This document shows, piece by piece, positions 1 to 11,800 of a stretch of DNA of 64,000 bases. Made by a program: the position numbers and the translations under genes. The stretch is taken from assembly GCA_013397115.1 (NCBI GenBank), contig VWZW01002323.1, positions 1-64,000 of the forward strand, given 5' to 3'. Source of the stretch: Edolisoma coerulescens (Eukaryota > Chordata > Aves > Passeriformes > Campephagidae). The notes under the pieces were generated by a model. That model had not been told where the DNA came from and did not search any database. It saw only the letters and a program-made list of their open reading frames with translations. Every line of letters starts with the position of its first letter. Position 1 is the first letter of the stretch.

Positions 1-226
1 GCAAGGGGTCAAGCGCTCAATCTTGGACTGCAATTAAGATGGACTAAGTTGTATTCCCAGCTCTAAGCCACTCTTGCACAGCAATGCTGCTGCTATCAGC
101 ACATGTCCCAGTTTTCTATTACTAGCCATTTTCCAGTGTAATATTCACTGCCACATTTTTGTTTTGTTATAATTTGCTCTCGGGCCAATTTCTGGTTTTG
201 CTGTTGGATAAATCAACATTTTAAAT

Positions 227-812
227 TGTGGCAGTTTTGGCTGGGGTAGATTTAATTTTCTTCCTGGGGCTGGTATGGGCCTGTGTTTTGGATTTGTGCT
301 GAACACAGGGGTGATAATACAGAGATGTTTTTGTTATTGCTGAGCAACGCCTACTCAGAGCCAAGACCTTTTCCATTTTTCGTGGTGCCACATTGGTGAG
401 GAAGCTGAGGGTGCCTGGGAGGGTGGGAGGAGACACAGCCTGGACAGGTGACCCCAGCTGACCAAAGGGATATTCCTGACTATGTGACATCATGCTCAGG
501 ATGTAAAGTGAAGGGAAAGAAGGATGAAAGGGGGCACATTTGGAGTGATGGTGTTTGTCTTCCCAAGTTATGTGTGATGGGGCCCTGCTCTCCTGGAGAT
601 GGCTGAGCACCTGCCTGCCCATGGGAAGCACGGAATTCATTCCTTGTTTCACTTTGCTTCTGTGTGTGGCTTTTGTTTTCCCTGTTAGACTGTCTTTATC
701 TCAACCCATGAGTTTTCAGGCTTTTACCCTTCTGATTCTCTCCCTGATCCCACTGGTGGGGAGGGAGAGAGTGGGTGCCTGGGGCTTGGTGGCTGCCTGG
801 AGTTAAACCACA
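227..812 (+). mobile_element. degenerate avian ERVL-type LTR
   Basis: The sequence runs from TGTGGCAGTTTTGGCTGGGG to GAGTTAAACCACA. It carries internal landmarks of a widespread bird LTR: TTAATTTTCTTCCTGG near the 5' end, CCAAAGGGATATTCC, TATCTCAACCCATGAG near the 3' end, and GATTCTCTCCCTGATCCCAC. No exact TG/CA-flanking target duplication was found (TAAAT versus ATGTT), and divergence from the type I recall is high, so it is old. Short frames inside it (555-806 on plus, 221-652 on minus) are incidental. Confidence 0.75.
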
Positions 813-820
813 ATGTTAAA

Positions 821-1482
821 AGTCACAATTGCATCTTGAACTATGTAACACTTGACTCAAGACTATCTTCCAGTTGAAAGAAACAGAAATAGCATAGAAG
901 GAATGTTTTTCCAACTAGAGGATAAGGCTCAGTAATAGAAACAACTGCTTCACTTTCATTCTCACCATAACACTTCTGCTCACCTAAACTGGTGAGCTCT
1001 AGTCACAGCCTTTTCCCTCAGCACTAGGAGCTGACAGCAGGATTTGAATGAACACTGGAACCTCATACTCTAACCAAGCAAAAGGCCAGGATACCATGGC
1101 ACACTCTGCCGTAGTTTAAGCTGACCTACCAACACATGCACAATTCCTCAGTATTGTCTCATTTGTTCAAAATGTTTTACTCTAAGCCCAACTAGTCCAT
1201 GTTTCTTACAAAAATGGGTACAACATATCAACTACTTTTAATACCTAATTTCTGATAGAAGTTGTCTTCTACCTACAGCATCCCTTGTTATTACTGGATT
1301 ACCAAGAACTGGAGCAGACTGGGCACCACAGGGATGCCAGAAAGCTTGCAGAGCAGCAGCACCGGGATTCACCAGGGCACGTACAACCCAAACTTGTTGA
1401 GCTGTTCTCCCTGCCTTTAATACACTGGGACAGCCTTCTCTGACCTACTGCTTCTGCATTCAGGCAAGCTGTAGATTTAGTG
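821..1482. other. intergenic, no gene seen
   Basis: Between the two 5'-most LTRs. No convincing exon, RNA gene or recognised repeat was found on either strand. Confidence 0.5.
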
Positions 1483-1488
1483 TTTATG

Positions 1489-1884
1489 TGTGCAATATGG
1501 GGTTCTATTTGTTAAAATGGTTAAGGCTTATGCTCACCAGCAGGCCCTGTGGGAAAGGCACAGTTGCAGGCTGGATGGTCGGAAGCTGGATGAGGGGTGA
1601 GAGGCAGTTGAGTGGAAGTTGGAAGTGAGATTGTGATTGGTTGGAGGAATGCGGGGTCAGCATATGAATGGGAAGCTGATTGGGTGATAGGACGCGTGGA
1701 CAGCAGCACTGCAGCTGTGCCAGCCAATGGGTGCCCTTCTGCTGTTAAGTTCTGTTAGGCTTTGGTTTGGTTTCAGTTGTGTTTGGTTGAGATTAAGGGT
1801 ATAAAGAGGGGGCAATTTTTGGCAATAAACGGATCTTCTTTGGACATACAAGGGAGTCTGTCGTCTTTGTTCCCCATTGCTACA
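1489..1884 (+). mobile_element. solo LTR, 396 bp, 6-bp target-site duplication
   Basis: It begins TGTGCAATATGGGG and ends ATTGCTACA (TG...CA). It is flanked by the exact direct repeat TTTATG at 1483-1488 and 1885-1890. Plus-strand promoter and polyadenylation landmarks fit an LTR: inverted CCAAT motifs (GATTGGTTGG, AGCCAATGGG), TATAAAG at 1800-1806 and AATAAA at 1824-1829. A 6-bp duplication suits ERVK-like (beta/alpha-type) elements. There is no internal retroviral sequence, so it is a solo LTR. Confidence 0.8.
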
Positions 1885-1890
1885 TTTATG

Positions 1891-3600
1891 CAGCAGCTTC
1901 GTTGTGTTGCTCCAAGTATTCTGATGGAATTAAAACTGTTCCTGACACTTTTTTGTTGGTTACTGTATCACACCTCCTGCTGACAAACCCAATTACCACA
2001 GTTCCATTACGATGCTGCAAAATTAAAGATTAGTAATGAAGGCCCTGTGACAGGAGGGATCCAGAAGCTTATGGAGTACCCAGGAGGTACCAGACCTGGC
2101 TGCATAGCCTTCCAAGCAAAAGCACCATCTCTTTGCCTGACCAGCTGCTTTCAGGCTGCTCCCGTTCTCTCCCACAGTTCCTCACATGCCACACCATATA
2201 TCCCACACAGGCCTCCACCATCTGAATTTATGATGCAACACCTGACTTCTACTGTAACAGAAGCTCCAGCATCGTTGTGTAAGAACTCATAAAGTGCTTT
2301 TCTCTGTACAAGAGTTTTGATGTAATTTTTTCAGTAGGTTTACTACGTCACAGAATGAGCTTCTTATCTGTGTAACACAAACATTCACAAGTTTCAACCT
2401 TCAGCTCTAACACCTAGAACTCAGGAGCTGCAAGATGCTACAACGAAAGAGGTAAGCGCCACAGAAGTTCCAGGTGTTAACAGCATCTGACTAAGCTGAA
2501 AGACAAGCCATGAAGAAATACTCTTCTCAAGTTTTTTCTTTTTTTTTTTTTTTAAGTAGTGAAAGTTCTATATAAAATAACCTATAAAAAAGCTCTATAA
2601 AAGAGCAGCCCCAACTGAAGTCTCCAATTCACAGAATAAGGAGACTGTATCTCCAAGCACAAAAAGCACAAGACATAGGTATTTCTAAAGCCATACTCAC
2701 TTTCTATGTAGCGCACCTGCACATACAGTAAGCCTTCAAAAATACTCACATTTTCCCAAAAGTTTCACACCATTGTATGCTGGTCAGTTGAATTCTTGTG
2801 TAGCATTCTGTTCACCAGCTCCCAAACAGCTACTAAAGAACAGGGCACAGCAGATCTTGTCATCAGATAGGCAACAGCCAGGTGGTCCTGATCAAGTGAG
2901 CAGCTTCATCCAAACAAACTTGGAGTAGATCAGCTCACCTGGCTGCTACCTATAGCAATGCCATTCTTAAAGAGGTCCAGGCTCACACTTGGGAGCTTTG
3001 CTGATGTGATCAGGAAGGTAAGGAAAGCTACTAGAGCAAAACAAAAAGAAGTTGCTCGTCAACTGACTCATGTTACACCAGAGATCCACTTGTGGATGCT
3101 ACTTCTTGTTACAGGAGCTGGAACAGCAAAATAATTCTTGTGAACCGTTGCATCCCCTGCCCAGTGCGTGGGGTGGGAACAAAGCTGACAAGCCCTTCAA
3201 AGATAAATGTTTTGGAGCTGTGTCCTGTGTGTCTCTAGGGGTGTGTGTAAGCTTGCTGATAGGCTTAAATTCACTTTACCATAACAGACACCTAAAAGAG
3301 CTGCAAACTTAAAAAGGTCAGTAGTCTACTTAAGGATGTTAATTCTTAGTGCTGAAGACTTCCATGACAGCTTATTCAGCTGCCAGGCATTACAATAAAG
3401 CACCCCACTCTGGCCTTGGCATCTTAAATTAAAACAAAGTAATAGCATTCAAATGGTGATTATGGCAAATATCATTATTTGATACATACGTAAACCCATC
3501 CACAGTCGCAACAGAAAGACTATAGTGCTTCTTCATACTGTTACTGGTAGACGTACTTACACTTATCTGTGTAATAAAGCACCACCAGCTCATTTTCCCT
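1891..3600. other. intergenic downstream of TBC1D9
   Basis: No coding exon recognised. It holds a poly-T tract near 2537-2554 and an imperfect inverted repeat at 2867-2954 (separate entry). Short open frames here have no family resemblance. Confidence 0.5.
2867..2954. repeat. imperfect inverted repeat / potential hairpin
   Basis: The left arm at about 2867-2894 contains ATAGGCAACAGCCAGGTG then CTGATC. The right arm at about 2925-2954 reads, when reverse-complemented, ATAGGTAGCAGCCAGGTG then CTGATC. The arms are about 28 bp with few mismatches around a loop of about 30 bp. It could be a small non-autonomous DNA transposon remnant or a structured RNA; nothing in the sequence decides. Confidence 0.5.
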
Positions 3601-3646
3601 CTAGCATGACTTTAATAGTTAAAAATCAAATCTGTGCAGAGTTTAC

Positions 3647-3652
3647 TTTATT
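3647..3652 (-). terminator. candidate polyadenylation signal AATAAA (distal)
   Basis: Minus-strand AATAAA about 1.47 kb past the stop. A GU-rich stretch (GCTGGTGGTGC on the minus strand, near 3580-3592) follows at a plausible distance downstream, which makes it a reasonable alternative 3' end. Confidence 0.4.
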
Positions 3653-4109
3653 TGTTCACATTACCTCCCTGTGGTTAAAAACCACTTCATCTGACAGTTT
3701 AAAAGCATTCTTTTAAAACAAAAGAATTAAACATAGCTTGTGCTAAAAAAATCTGCAAGTTACATGGATGCAGTATTATACAGGAGTATAAAAAATCAAC
3801 AGTATTCTACAGAAAATATTCTCAAAACAGCAAATAAAGATTAGGCATGTAGGCATGATCCTGAAACAAACAAATATGAATTAAAAAACAGCTAACAAAA
3901 TTTAAAAAAAATCCCAGATATCTGTATAAAAAAAGCAAGGATTCAAAGTGCAGGTGCTCCAGTTTTCATTTTAACATATTATTCAGTAAGTCAATACAGG
4001 ATACTATTCATTTCATATAAAGTGACAGTGTTCTCAGTAAGATTTAAACATTCAGTTACATTATCTTGCAGATTTTTTTTCATTACTGCTGCTTTACACT
4101 GTAGTAAAT

Positions 4110-5122
4110 AAATATGTATGCAATACAGGCTTTTATTCTCTTAATCTAACAAGGATATAATAGGTTGGTGGTAAAGGTTAGTTTTAAGAACTAAGCTATA
4201 TTTGCTGTAGATCCAGCCTTAGAAGTAGATATATATAATTTTTTTTTAAGCTTTTAAAAACAGACTTCAAATTTTGAAAAGAGACTCTACCAATCTGTTC
4301 TGGGACCTGCATACACTGTCTTTGGGTAACACCAGTAAAGCTTCCAAGTCCACTGGCTAGGAATACAGCCCTGTGCAGGGTCATGCTGGAGATCTTCCTT
4401 CGGTGGCCGCAGCTGGGAAAGGGCTTTCTCTCTGCTAAACCCAGGGAAAGGCAAGTGGGCAGAAACCATCACATTTATCCACAATTGCCTGATGTGGCAG
4501 CTAGGTTGGGATGGACTTCTCATTTTTACTTGAGCATACCAATCTCAGGCAGAGGAATTTAGGAGCCATGCAGGTGTCACCAAAGTGGTCTTTCATATAT
4601 TCAAAAAAGTAAAATCAAAGCATACGTTCAAAGTCTCTTTGGAAAAAAATTATATGAAATAAAATTATGCTTCAAGGATGTTGCCTGGAACTTATTTTCA
4701 CCTGAGGTCCTTTTCAGGTTGACAGTGTCCCTTTAAATTTTAGGTTCTTCCCATTTTGTTAATTTTTTTTCCCAAGCATCAGATCTCTATATATGTCTAT
4801 TTTAAAAATGCACATAAATATTGGCATTAAGTTTACATTTAAAAATTAGGAACTAATCTTTACCATTATACACTGACAGCAATATTAATAATACACACAC
4901 TTCACTGACAAGCGTTATTTTTTTTTCTGTATTTTCAATAAAATTTGCATTTGTGTAACATTTCCCACAGAAAGAGTGATTATACTTGAAGATAGTTAAG
5001 TTTGCACCCCAACATTTTCACATTAGTGAAAACAACTATGTTTTGAAAATACCAGGGCCTCCGCCAGGTACTAATAAATAGAGAATAAAAAGAAAAAATA
5101 AAATAAAAAACCCGACTGCCTT
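4110..5122 (-). other. TBC1D9: TBC1D9 3' UTR (probable)
   Basis: AT-rich sequence directly after the stop codon with no further coding potential on the minus strand. It contains T-rich and A-rich runs typical of vertebrate 3' UTRs. The nearest minus-strand AATAAA is at 4132-4137, which would give a UTR of about 1 kb. A second AATAAA at 3647-3652 would give about 1.5 kb. The true end is not known from sequence alone. Confidence 0.6.
4132..4137 (-). terminator. candidate polyadenylation signal AATAAA (proximal)
   Basis: TTTATT on the plus strand, AATAAA on the minus strand, 986 bases past the TBC1D9 stop. The downstream sequence is A-rich rather than GU-rich, so it is only a candidate. Confidence 0.4.
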
Positions 5123-5845
5123 TTATCCCGACATAGTAGAGATTTCATAGTCACTGGCCGAGGTTATTGGTTTACCCCTCATCCTGATGTTTTTAGCATT
5201 AGTAATCCTAGCCATCATGGACACAGGCTTGTCAAAGTACCTGACCAGTGCTGGCTCAGTCAAAAGGGAGGCTAAAAATTGTTCAAAGGTGATGGCCCAG
5301 TCCCTGTCAATGCTCGTGCTCCTGCAGAGGGCAGGCGTGTGGTTGCTCCGCACCAGAACCGTGTCTTCCCCAATGTCCTCGCAGTGCAGCTTCTCCTCCT
5401 CGTGTGAGCCCGCGCTCAGCACCGAGTAGGAGGACATGGAACTGTCATCTTTCGTGTCGTCATCCGAAATGAGCATGGAAGAACAGGCTCCGTTGTCCCT
5501 GGGAGAAGAGTCTTCCAGCTTAATGTCTTCCATCTGCATGCCCAGGGCGCTGTTGGAGCAAGCGGCCTCCTCCTCGCTGGCCATGAGGCTGCCCCGGAAT
5601 GCCTTGTGCTGTTCCAGGGGGTACTGCTGGTGCTCCTTCTTCTGGAACAGCTCACTCTGAATAGATTTGCTGCAGTTGTTGCTGCTGTCTGTGTTGTTGG
5701 GGGGCTGCACGCTGAAGAGCTTCCCAACCTCCCCGATCTCCAGGAGCAAGCTTGTCACGGCAGCCGTAGCATGGTACAGGTCCTGCTCGTTGGGGTCTTC
5801 ACTGAACATGTTGTACATCGTCTTGCACAGCTCAATGAACTGCCC
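5123..5845 (-). CDS. TBC1D9: TBC1D9 exon 21 (last coding exon, stop TAA)
   Basis: 723 bp including TAA at 5123-5125, about residues 1025-1264. It starts GQFIELCKTMYNMFSEDPNE and carries a helical segment (HATAAVTSLLLEIGEVGKLF). Next comes a lineage-variable Asn/Ser/Gln-rich linker, then a strongly conserved acidic Ser-rich block (DNGACSSMLISDDDTKDDSS and following) and a terminal domain ending TSASDYEISTMSG. Acceptor GTGTTTAG at 5846-5853. The C-terminal motif RDWAITFEQFLASLLTEPAL is near invariant in TBC1D9. Confidence 0.97.
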   Translation of the reverse strand, partial: GQFIELCKTMYNMFSEDPNEQDLYHATAAVTSLLLEIGEVGKLFSVQPPNNTDSSNNCSKSIQSELFQKKEHQQYPLEQHKAFRGSLMASEEEAACSNSALGMQMEDIKLEDSSPRDNGACSSMLISDDDTKDDSSMSSYSVLSAGSHEEEKLHCEDIGEDTVLVRSNHTPALCRSTSIDRDWAITFEQFLASLLTEPALVRYFDKPVSMMARITNAKNIRMRGKPITSASDYEISTMSG

Positions 5846-8800
5846 CTAAACACAGGGGAAAGAAACATTAACAAGAGCAGGAAAAAAATCATGCTGACAT
5901 CTTCCAAATCAGTTTTAAAAGTCTGGGATTGAGGCATGACACAAAGAGTTTATGTCAGTAAAGTGAAATTCGAAATAATCCAGGTGCAGTCTAGGAAGCA
6001 TTTTCTATGACTTGGCAGTCAGATATGTTGCATCTCTCAAAGGTATTTAGAATAAATTATTGGATATTTTGTCCAATGTATCACAAATATAATTCTCTGC
6101 AGCCACAGGAGGGCAACAGACGGTGAGCAGTGAGACACTTTGCATCCATTTTGGTGAATTTTCTTGAAGGAATGATGCTAAGTATAACTAAGGGTTGCTA
6201 AAACTGATGAGAAGTAATGAAAAATGAAGACCTGCAGCACTCTTTAGCTGACAGGAGTAACTTAGTTCGATACACGTCTTTTGAAATTCAAAATCAATGA
6301 ATTAAATAGGAAGATTTGCTCAGGGCTACCTTAAGTAAGAATCATTGTTCTACAGGGAATAAACATTCCCTATGTGCTCTGGAGGGAACAGCTATCCCAA
6401 TGTGTCTCCTCCTCCTTAGCAGCTGTGGATCTAAGGGGAATGAGACTAGCAGTACAAATTGCAAAACATGAAATACTTCTTTCAGGTTATGCTTATTAGA
6501 CGTTAAGAGCTGGCTGGTGATATTCAGTGTCACATCCTTTGTCTAGACATCAAAATAATATGTTATCATACCTATATGTGTGTATCTCATTTTTGGGATG
6601 TTTTGGAAGCTGAATACCAGTTACAGTATTTTGTAAACAATAAACTTCTGCAATCAGCTGACTGCTGCTCTGCTAAAAAAGTCTCTGCTCAAAATAAAAC
6701 CTTTGTTCAGTGTTAATGCATTGAATATTTATATATATGTGAAGAAAGTTGAAAGTAAATGAAAAATAAGTGTCAGCAGAAGTACCTGATTCAGCTTCGG
6801 CAAGTCCTTTGTGTTTTTTGCTTTGGATTTATTCTCTTGGCTCCACATTCTCAGGTAATTTCTATTCTCTTGTGAGCTCTTCTTGCCTATTGCCAACAAA
6901 TTACCCAGAGATGGAGGAGAAGGTCCATGAAGAAACCTTAAATTATTACCTTTATTCCCCACTTTCAAAAGGAGCATCTTTACATGAAATGAAAGGTGTA
7001 ACTCACATGGAGACACCAAGCATACCTTTGTCTGTTTTCAGACTCACTGTAACAAACCCATCATCTACTCCATGTTTGTTCCTGCTGTCTAGGCCAACAA
7101 CTAGGAAGTGGAGGGGCAGGGGGAGAGAGAGATCAGTGTGGGTTTAGATATAGACATTGTTTTCACGTGTACAGTGCAAAATAACAAAATGTTTATAGAT
7201 ATTTACAAACTCTGAAAAAAAAGCAGAGTAAAAATTAGAGCAATAAATGATGATTTTTGCTTATTCTTAAACCTGCTGAAAAATTCAATTTATAATATCA
7301 CTACTGAGGCTGGGACAATCTTAGGTTTTGTTCATGCAGTACAATGATTAACCCATGCTAACACAACGCAACTCCTAGCATGACATATGTTTGGTGAGTA
7401 TACTAGTCCATCTTCTTTTGCCTCTCAGGACTTAAAATTGCCCTTTCTAGTCTATTAACTCTTATCTGTATCTTCAAACAACTTTCCTCCCACTTATAAC
7501 CTGAAGGATGGGTTATATTTTTCTTGAATCAGAAAGAAACTTCACATCAAGTAGCTCAAGAAAGAGAAAGCCATTTAAAGCAGCAGCAATGAGACACTGG
7601 CTCTCATTAAGGCATATAAGATTTCAAATCGCTGAGCTACCTTTGGATGTATCTTTTGCTCTTAGCTTTTTACAATGCTTTTAGTTCTGATCCAAATACA
7701 TCTTGAAAGCCAATCTATTTATTCTTATTCTCCACAAAATTATTTCTACTACAACACACTGATGGCATTATTCTGAAAGTACTTCTGCAATGCACAATTC
7801 AGGGGGACTCTTAGTGTACACATGCCCACACCTCTAAAGATATCAACACATCTACACAGATGCTTCATGCTTCTTTTTACAGAGAATACTTTGCTAACAA
7901 AGTTTAATCCTGTTAAAAAGTAGCTCCCTAAAAAGACATGTTGATCGAAATGCATCACCCCATCTTCTCATACCCAAGACAAAAGATGCCTACCATGTGT
8001 ACAGTCTGGTGTGATGTCTTCAAAAAAGTACTGAGTAGCTTCAAAAGCAGAGTCTGGCTCTTCTTGCTCAGGGGATGGATCTAAGCAACACAGTAAAATT
8101 CCTTCATTAAAATTTCCACTCTTTAATTAAAAACTGAAAGATATTTCCATTAATACATTTAGAATGTCAGTTTCTAGAAGTAAAAGTATGAGGGTGTGAT
8201 GGGCTAGGAATCATCTCTTTTTAACTCACAGGAGATAAACAACTGGACCTGAATTGTCTCCTTCCCAACATCCAATACTGTCTCACAAGGAGCTGTTTGC
8301 TTTCAGAGGCTGGCTTACCCATCTTCCCATGTCTACTTCCATTACTTTCTTCTGTGCAGCTCAGTGTGTCCTAAGCAGGGTGTGAACTCTTTCCTAGCTG
8401 GAAACAGTCTGTCGTCATTTGGTATGAGCTTACCAGTCCCCAAATAGGAGAAGCTGCATTCTTAAAAACAGATCTTTTCTGTAATAGTTCAATTTTTAAA
8501 AAATTTTAAGCATTTTAAAAAAGTATTTTAAGTATTTTTTCCCAGTTAAATTACTGAATCACTCAGGCCTACCTCCAAGCAAAGCCAGCTGGAAGCAATC
8601 AGGGATCCATGTTTAAAGCGTACAAAGGTGAATGTCCTCTCAAAGTTTTTCGATATGTTGACCAGAGCACGTAAATGTGCACAAGAATTAAACTACCTAA
8701 GCAGTTGCAACGTTCTTAAAGTGCAAGTTCAGTGAGGACAGCAGTAGGTTCTTTATGGCATGTGTGCGACAAGCCAGAGAGGACACAGTTCCAGTATAGC

Positions 8801-11800
8801 ATTTTCAAAACTGTTTTGAGGTGTTTTCATCCCCTCTCCACCCTTAACTGCCTCTGTCACTTAGCTGAGTCCAGGTTTGTACAGCTCCCTGAAAAACAGA
8901 TCTATGAAATCATCTGGAGCTTCCCTCTGCAAACAGTTGTGCCAGCCCAGAGGGTAAACCAAGAAGAAAGCCTGGACAGAAATGAGGAGCCAGGACATGC
9001 AGGAACATTTAAAACTAGCTTAATTTTCAAACGCGTAAATAGAGCTCATTATGGTAACAAATGTTGAAGAACAGTGGTTTTATGCCTGGGGGATATCACC
9101 AACCCCAGCTTAACAGACAAGAGACATATAAATGTTTGTGGAGGAAGCAATTGAGGGCTGTGAGGGTGCTTTCAGACTTTCCAAATCTCTGTCTGGTTAG
9201 AGTAGAAGCTCCCTTATTTCACTGCTGCATAAACAACTACACTAATTCCCACAACTTAATTTTTAATTGGGAAAGCCAGTCATAAACAACTCTGCTCCAA
9301 ATTCCTGTTCTCAGCAAAACAAGAGCTATTTTCACATCATTTACTTACCAGGCAAAACATGCATTTTATACAGTAGCTTCAGCTTCTCTGTAAGATCTCC
9401 ATGGCATGCTGCACCTAAACAACATCACATGCAGTACATTACTATTCAGCATTCCATGCCATTTTATTTATTATTGCTGCAGTATTTTGGTTTAGAAGCT
9501 GCTACATTCACTCTGGGAAGTACCCCTTTGCAGCTCGAGATCATAAGGGAGTCACTTGACTCATACAGTAGAAATAGTAAGAGAGCACAGACAAATCTAC
9601 CCTGAATTTCGTACTTCAATCTTGGGTCCTTTATTAAATGCCTATTTCATAAACTCCATCTATGGTTATGGCATTATCACTCAGAAAGGCCTCCAGCTGG
9701 AACGTAACAAGACCTTTTTTGTGAGGACTTCAAACTTTCTGACCTGAGGATCCAATAACAACATCACATGTCTCAGAGCAGTAAGATATTTATATAAAAA
9801 AAATAAAACAGAAAAAAAAGAGAGAAATTCAAGTAAACAGCATTTATCATAGCTTAGCCATGGACTAAACTGATGTTCAGGCAATACTTTCTAGTGATTT
9901 TTCCACATCAACCCCTATTCTTTTCTGGACTACACTACAATTAGCTGTATGAAATCCAAGAGGTCTAGTGAAGCCCCTCCTTCCAATTAATTAAATGGAT
10001 AGCAGTTTAATTTTAAAGTGATGAAATAACCAATAATCAGACTTCTTCATAAATCTCACTTCTTGTAAAATGCCATTCATAAATAAATGAATTAACCTTC
10101 AATAATTAGATTGTGCAGAGATTTATTTTACCTTATAGGTGACCATGTCAACTTACCTCTGCTATGCAAACTACAAAGTGTGGTGTGGCAAGTACTAACA
10201 ATCACAGTCTCTTGTAAAGCTGAACACTCCAATAAATACAGACGTTAGGCCAAAAAATTGAATACATCTACATTAGCCATTTTGCTTTCAACATGGTCCT
10301 TTTTAAGCACAAAACCTCGTTATGTTCCTATCTGGTGTATCACACTATGCAGATAGTGCTTTCTCTTCTGGTAAAGGCAACATGAAATAACCAAAGGACA
10401 GAATGGGCTGCACTTCTGCATCCTCCACGAACAGGGAACTGCAGGGAACCAGTCACCAAAATAGGACTCAGGGCACAGGGTGACACATGTATCTGACCCC
10501 AGACAGGAAGAGAACTGAAAAAGCTCCATCGCTACTGTTTGAGATCAATCTGTGTGTGCTTCCTGACGCATGCTTTTCCTTCCTCCTAATGTGTCCCTTT
10601 TCCTTTTTGCTCAAAATTAGGAAGAGCATTGCCAGCAGGTACGGGGAGGTGATCCTGCCCCTGAAAGGCTTGGAGAAGTGGTGAGGTTAACACTCTGCTT
10701 TTTGAATATCCTCCTGCATTCTGTGGTTGAAAAAAACCTGTTTGCAAAAAAAAAAATACACTCAGGTACTCCTTGCAAGACACAGCTTTCATGGTGCTGA
10801 CTTCAACAGGAGGCTGTGACAAGTGCTGCAGTCAGCAGCAGCCACTGGAGAAGCAAGAGAGCTGCGTGCTCTGAGAGGGGAGTATTGCAAAAACATGATG
10901 GGAGGCAGGAGGCCACTTTGAATCTATGTAGAGATCTCTGTAGCTTACTTGGATGTGCAGTCAACAACTGTCATGCTATAAGCCAGTGTGCTACAGGGGT
11001 GCAGGGAAGCTCTGTCATGAGTGAATAATCCAAAGAGCTCCTAACCAAGGCTGAAAACCTCTTCTGAGCAGCACAACTCACTGGGCAAACCACTCCTATA
11101 TTTGGACTATATTACTGTAACAGGGCACAGAGTAAACAAAAAGAATACACTAGGTTATTCCATCTTTGATCAGCTGAGGCCCTTGAGGCACCTGAAGTAG
11201 GAGGTTCTTGAGCTATTTGTTGTAGGGACAATGAAAAAGAAATGGAATTATTAAAAGTACTGGGGCATGGTGAAATATGCTCAAACAGATCCATTGTTCT
11301 TTTGTTGACTGTGTTGTCCTTCCTACCATGCATGTGCTTCTCAACAAATAAAGGGGTCAGCAGGGTTGACTTATTTTTTAGGAGGAAAAAAAAAAGGTTT
11401 TCAAATTACACCACACTGGGCTTAGTTTCTGAAAAATGTGAGTTTGCAGAACGAGCATTTTTGATTGTTTTGCCCATTGAAGATTTTAGTTCAGTCATGT
11501 AGGCTTATAGCCACATTTGTGCATTCTACATTCATTTCTGTTCACAGTGCTCAAGACTGGCCCTTGTTCTAGTTACTCATTATTGGTTCCAAAACATGCT
11601 GTCTCAGTCAATAACTGGTTGACTGTTACTAACAGCATCCTGTAAACAGGAAGAGTAGTTAATTCCTGGGTCCTCAAAAGGCCATTGAGTGTTACCTGGC
11701 AAACAGTACCTCAAATACAAATCACTGCATCATGGGAAGCACTGGGATTTTTTGGGTGGTGTGATGGGGAGGTGTGCAGCCAGTTTTACTGTCATAGCTA

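Noticed and set aside
1534..1885. Alternative LTR boundaries with flanking TTATGC
   Set aside because: These would give termini TCACC...ACAT. The boundaries 1489-1884 give TG...CA and a 6-bp duplication, which fits integrase rules better.
6770..7147. 125-codon plus-strand frame
   Set aside because: It is the reverse-complement shadow of TBC1D9 exons 20 and 19.
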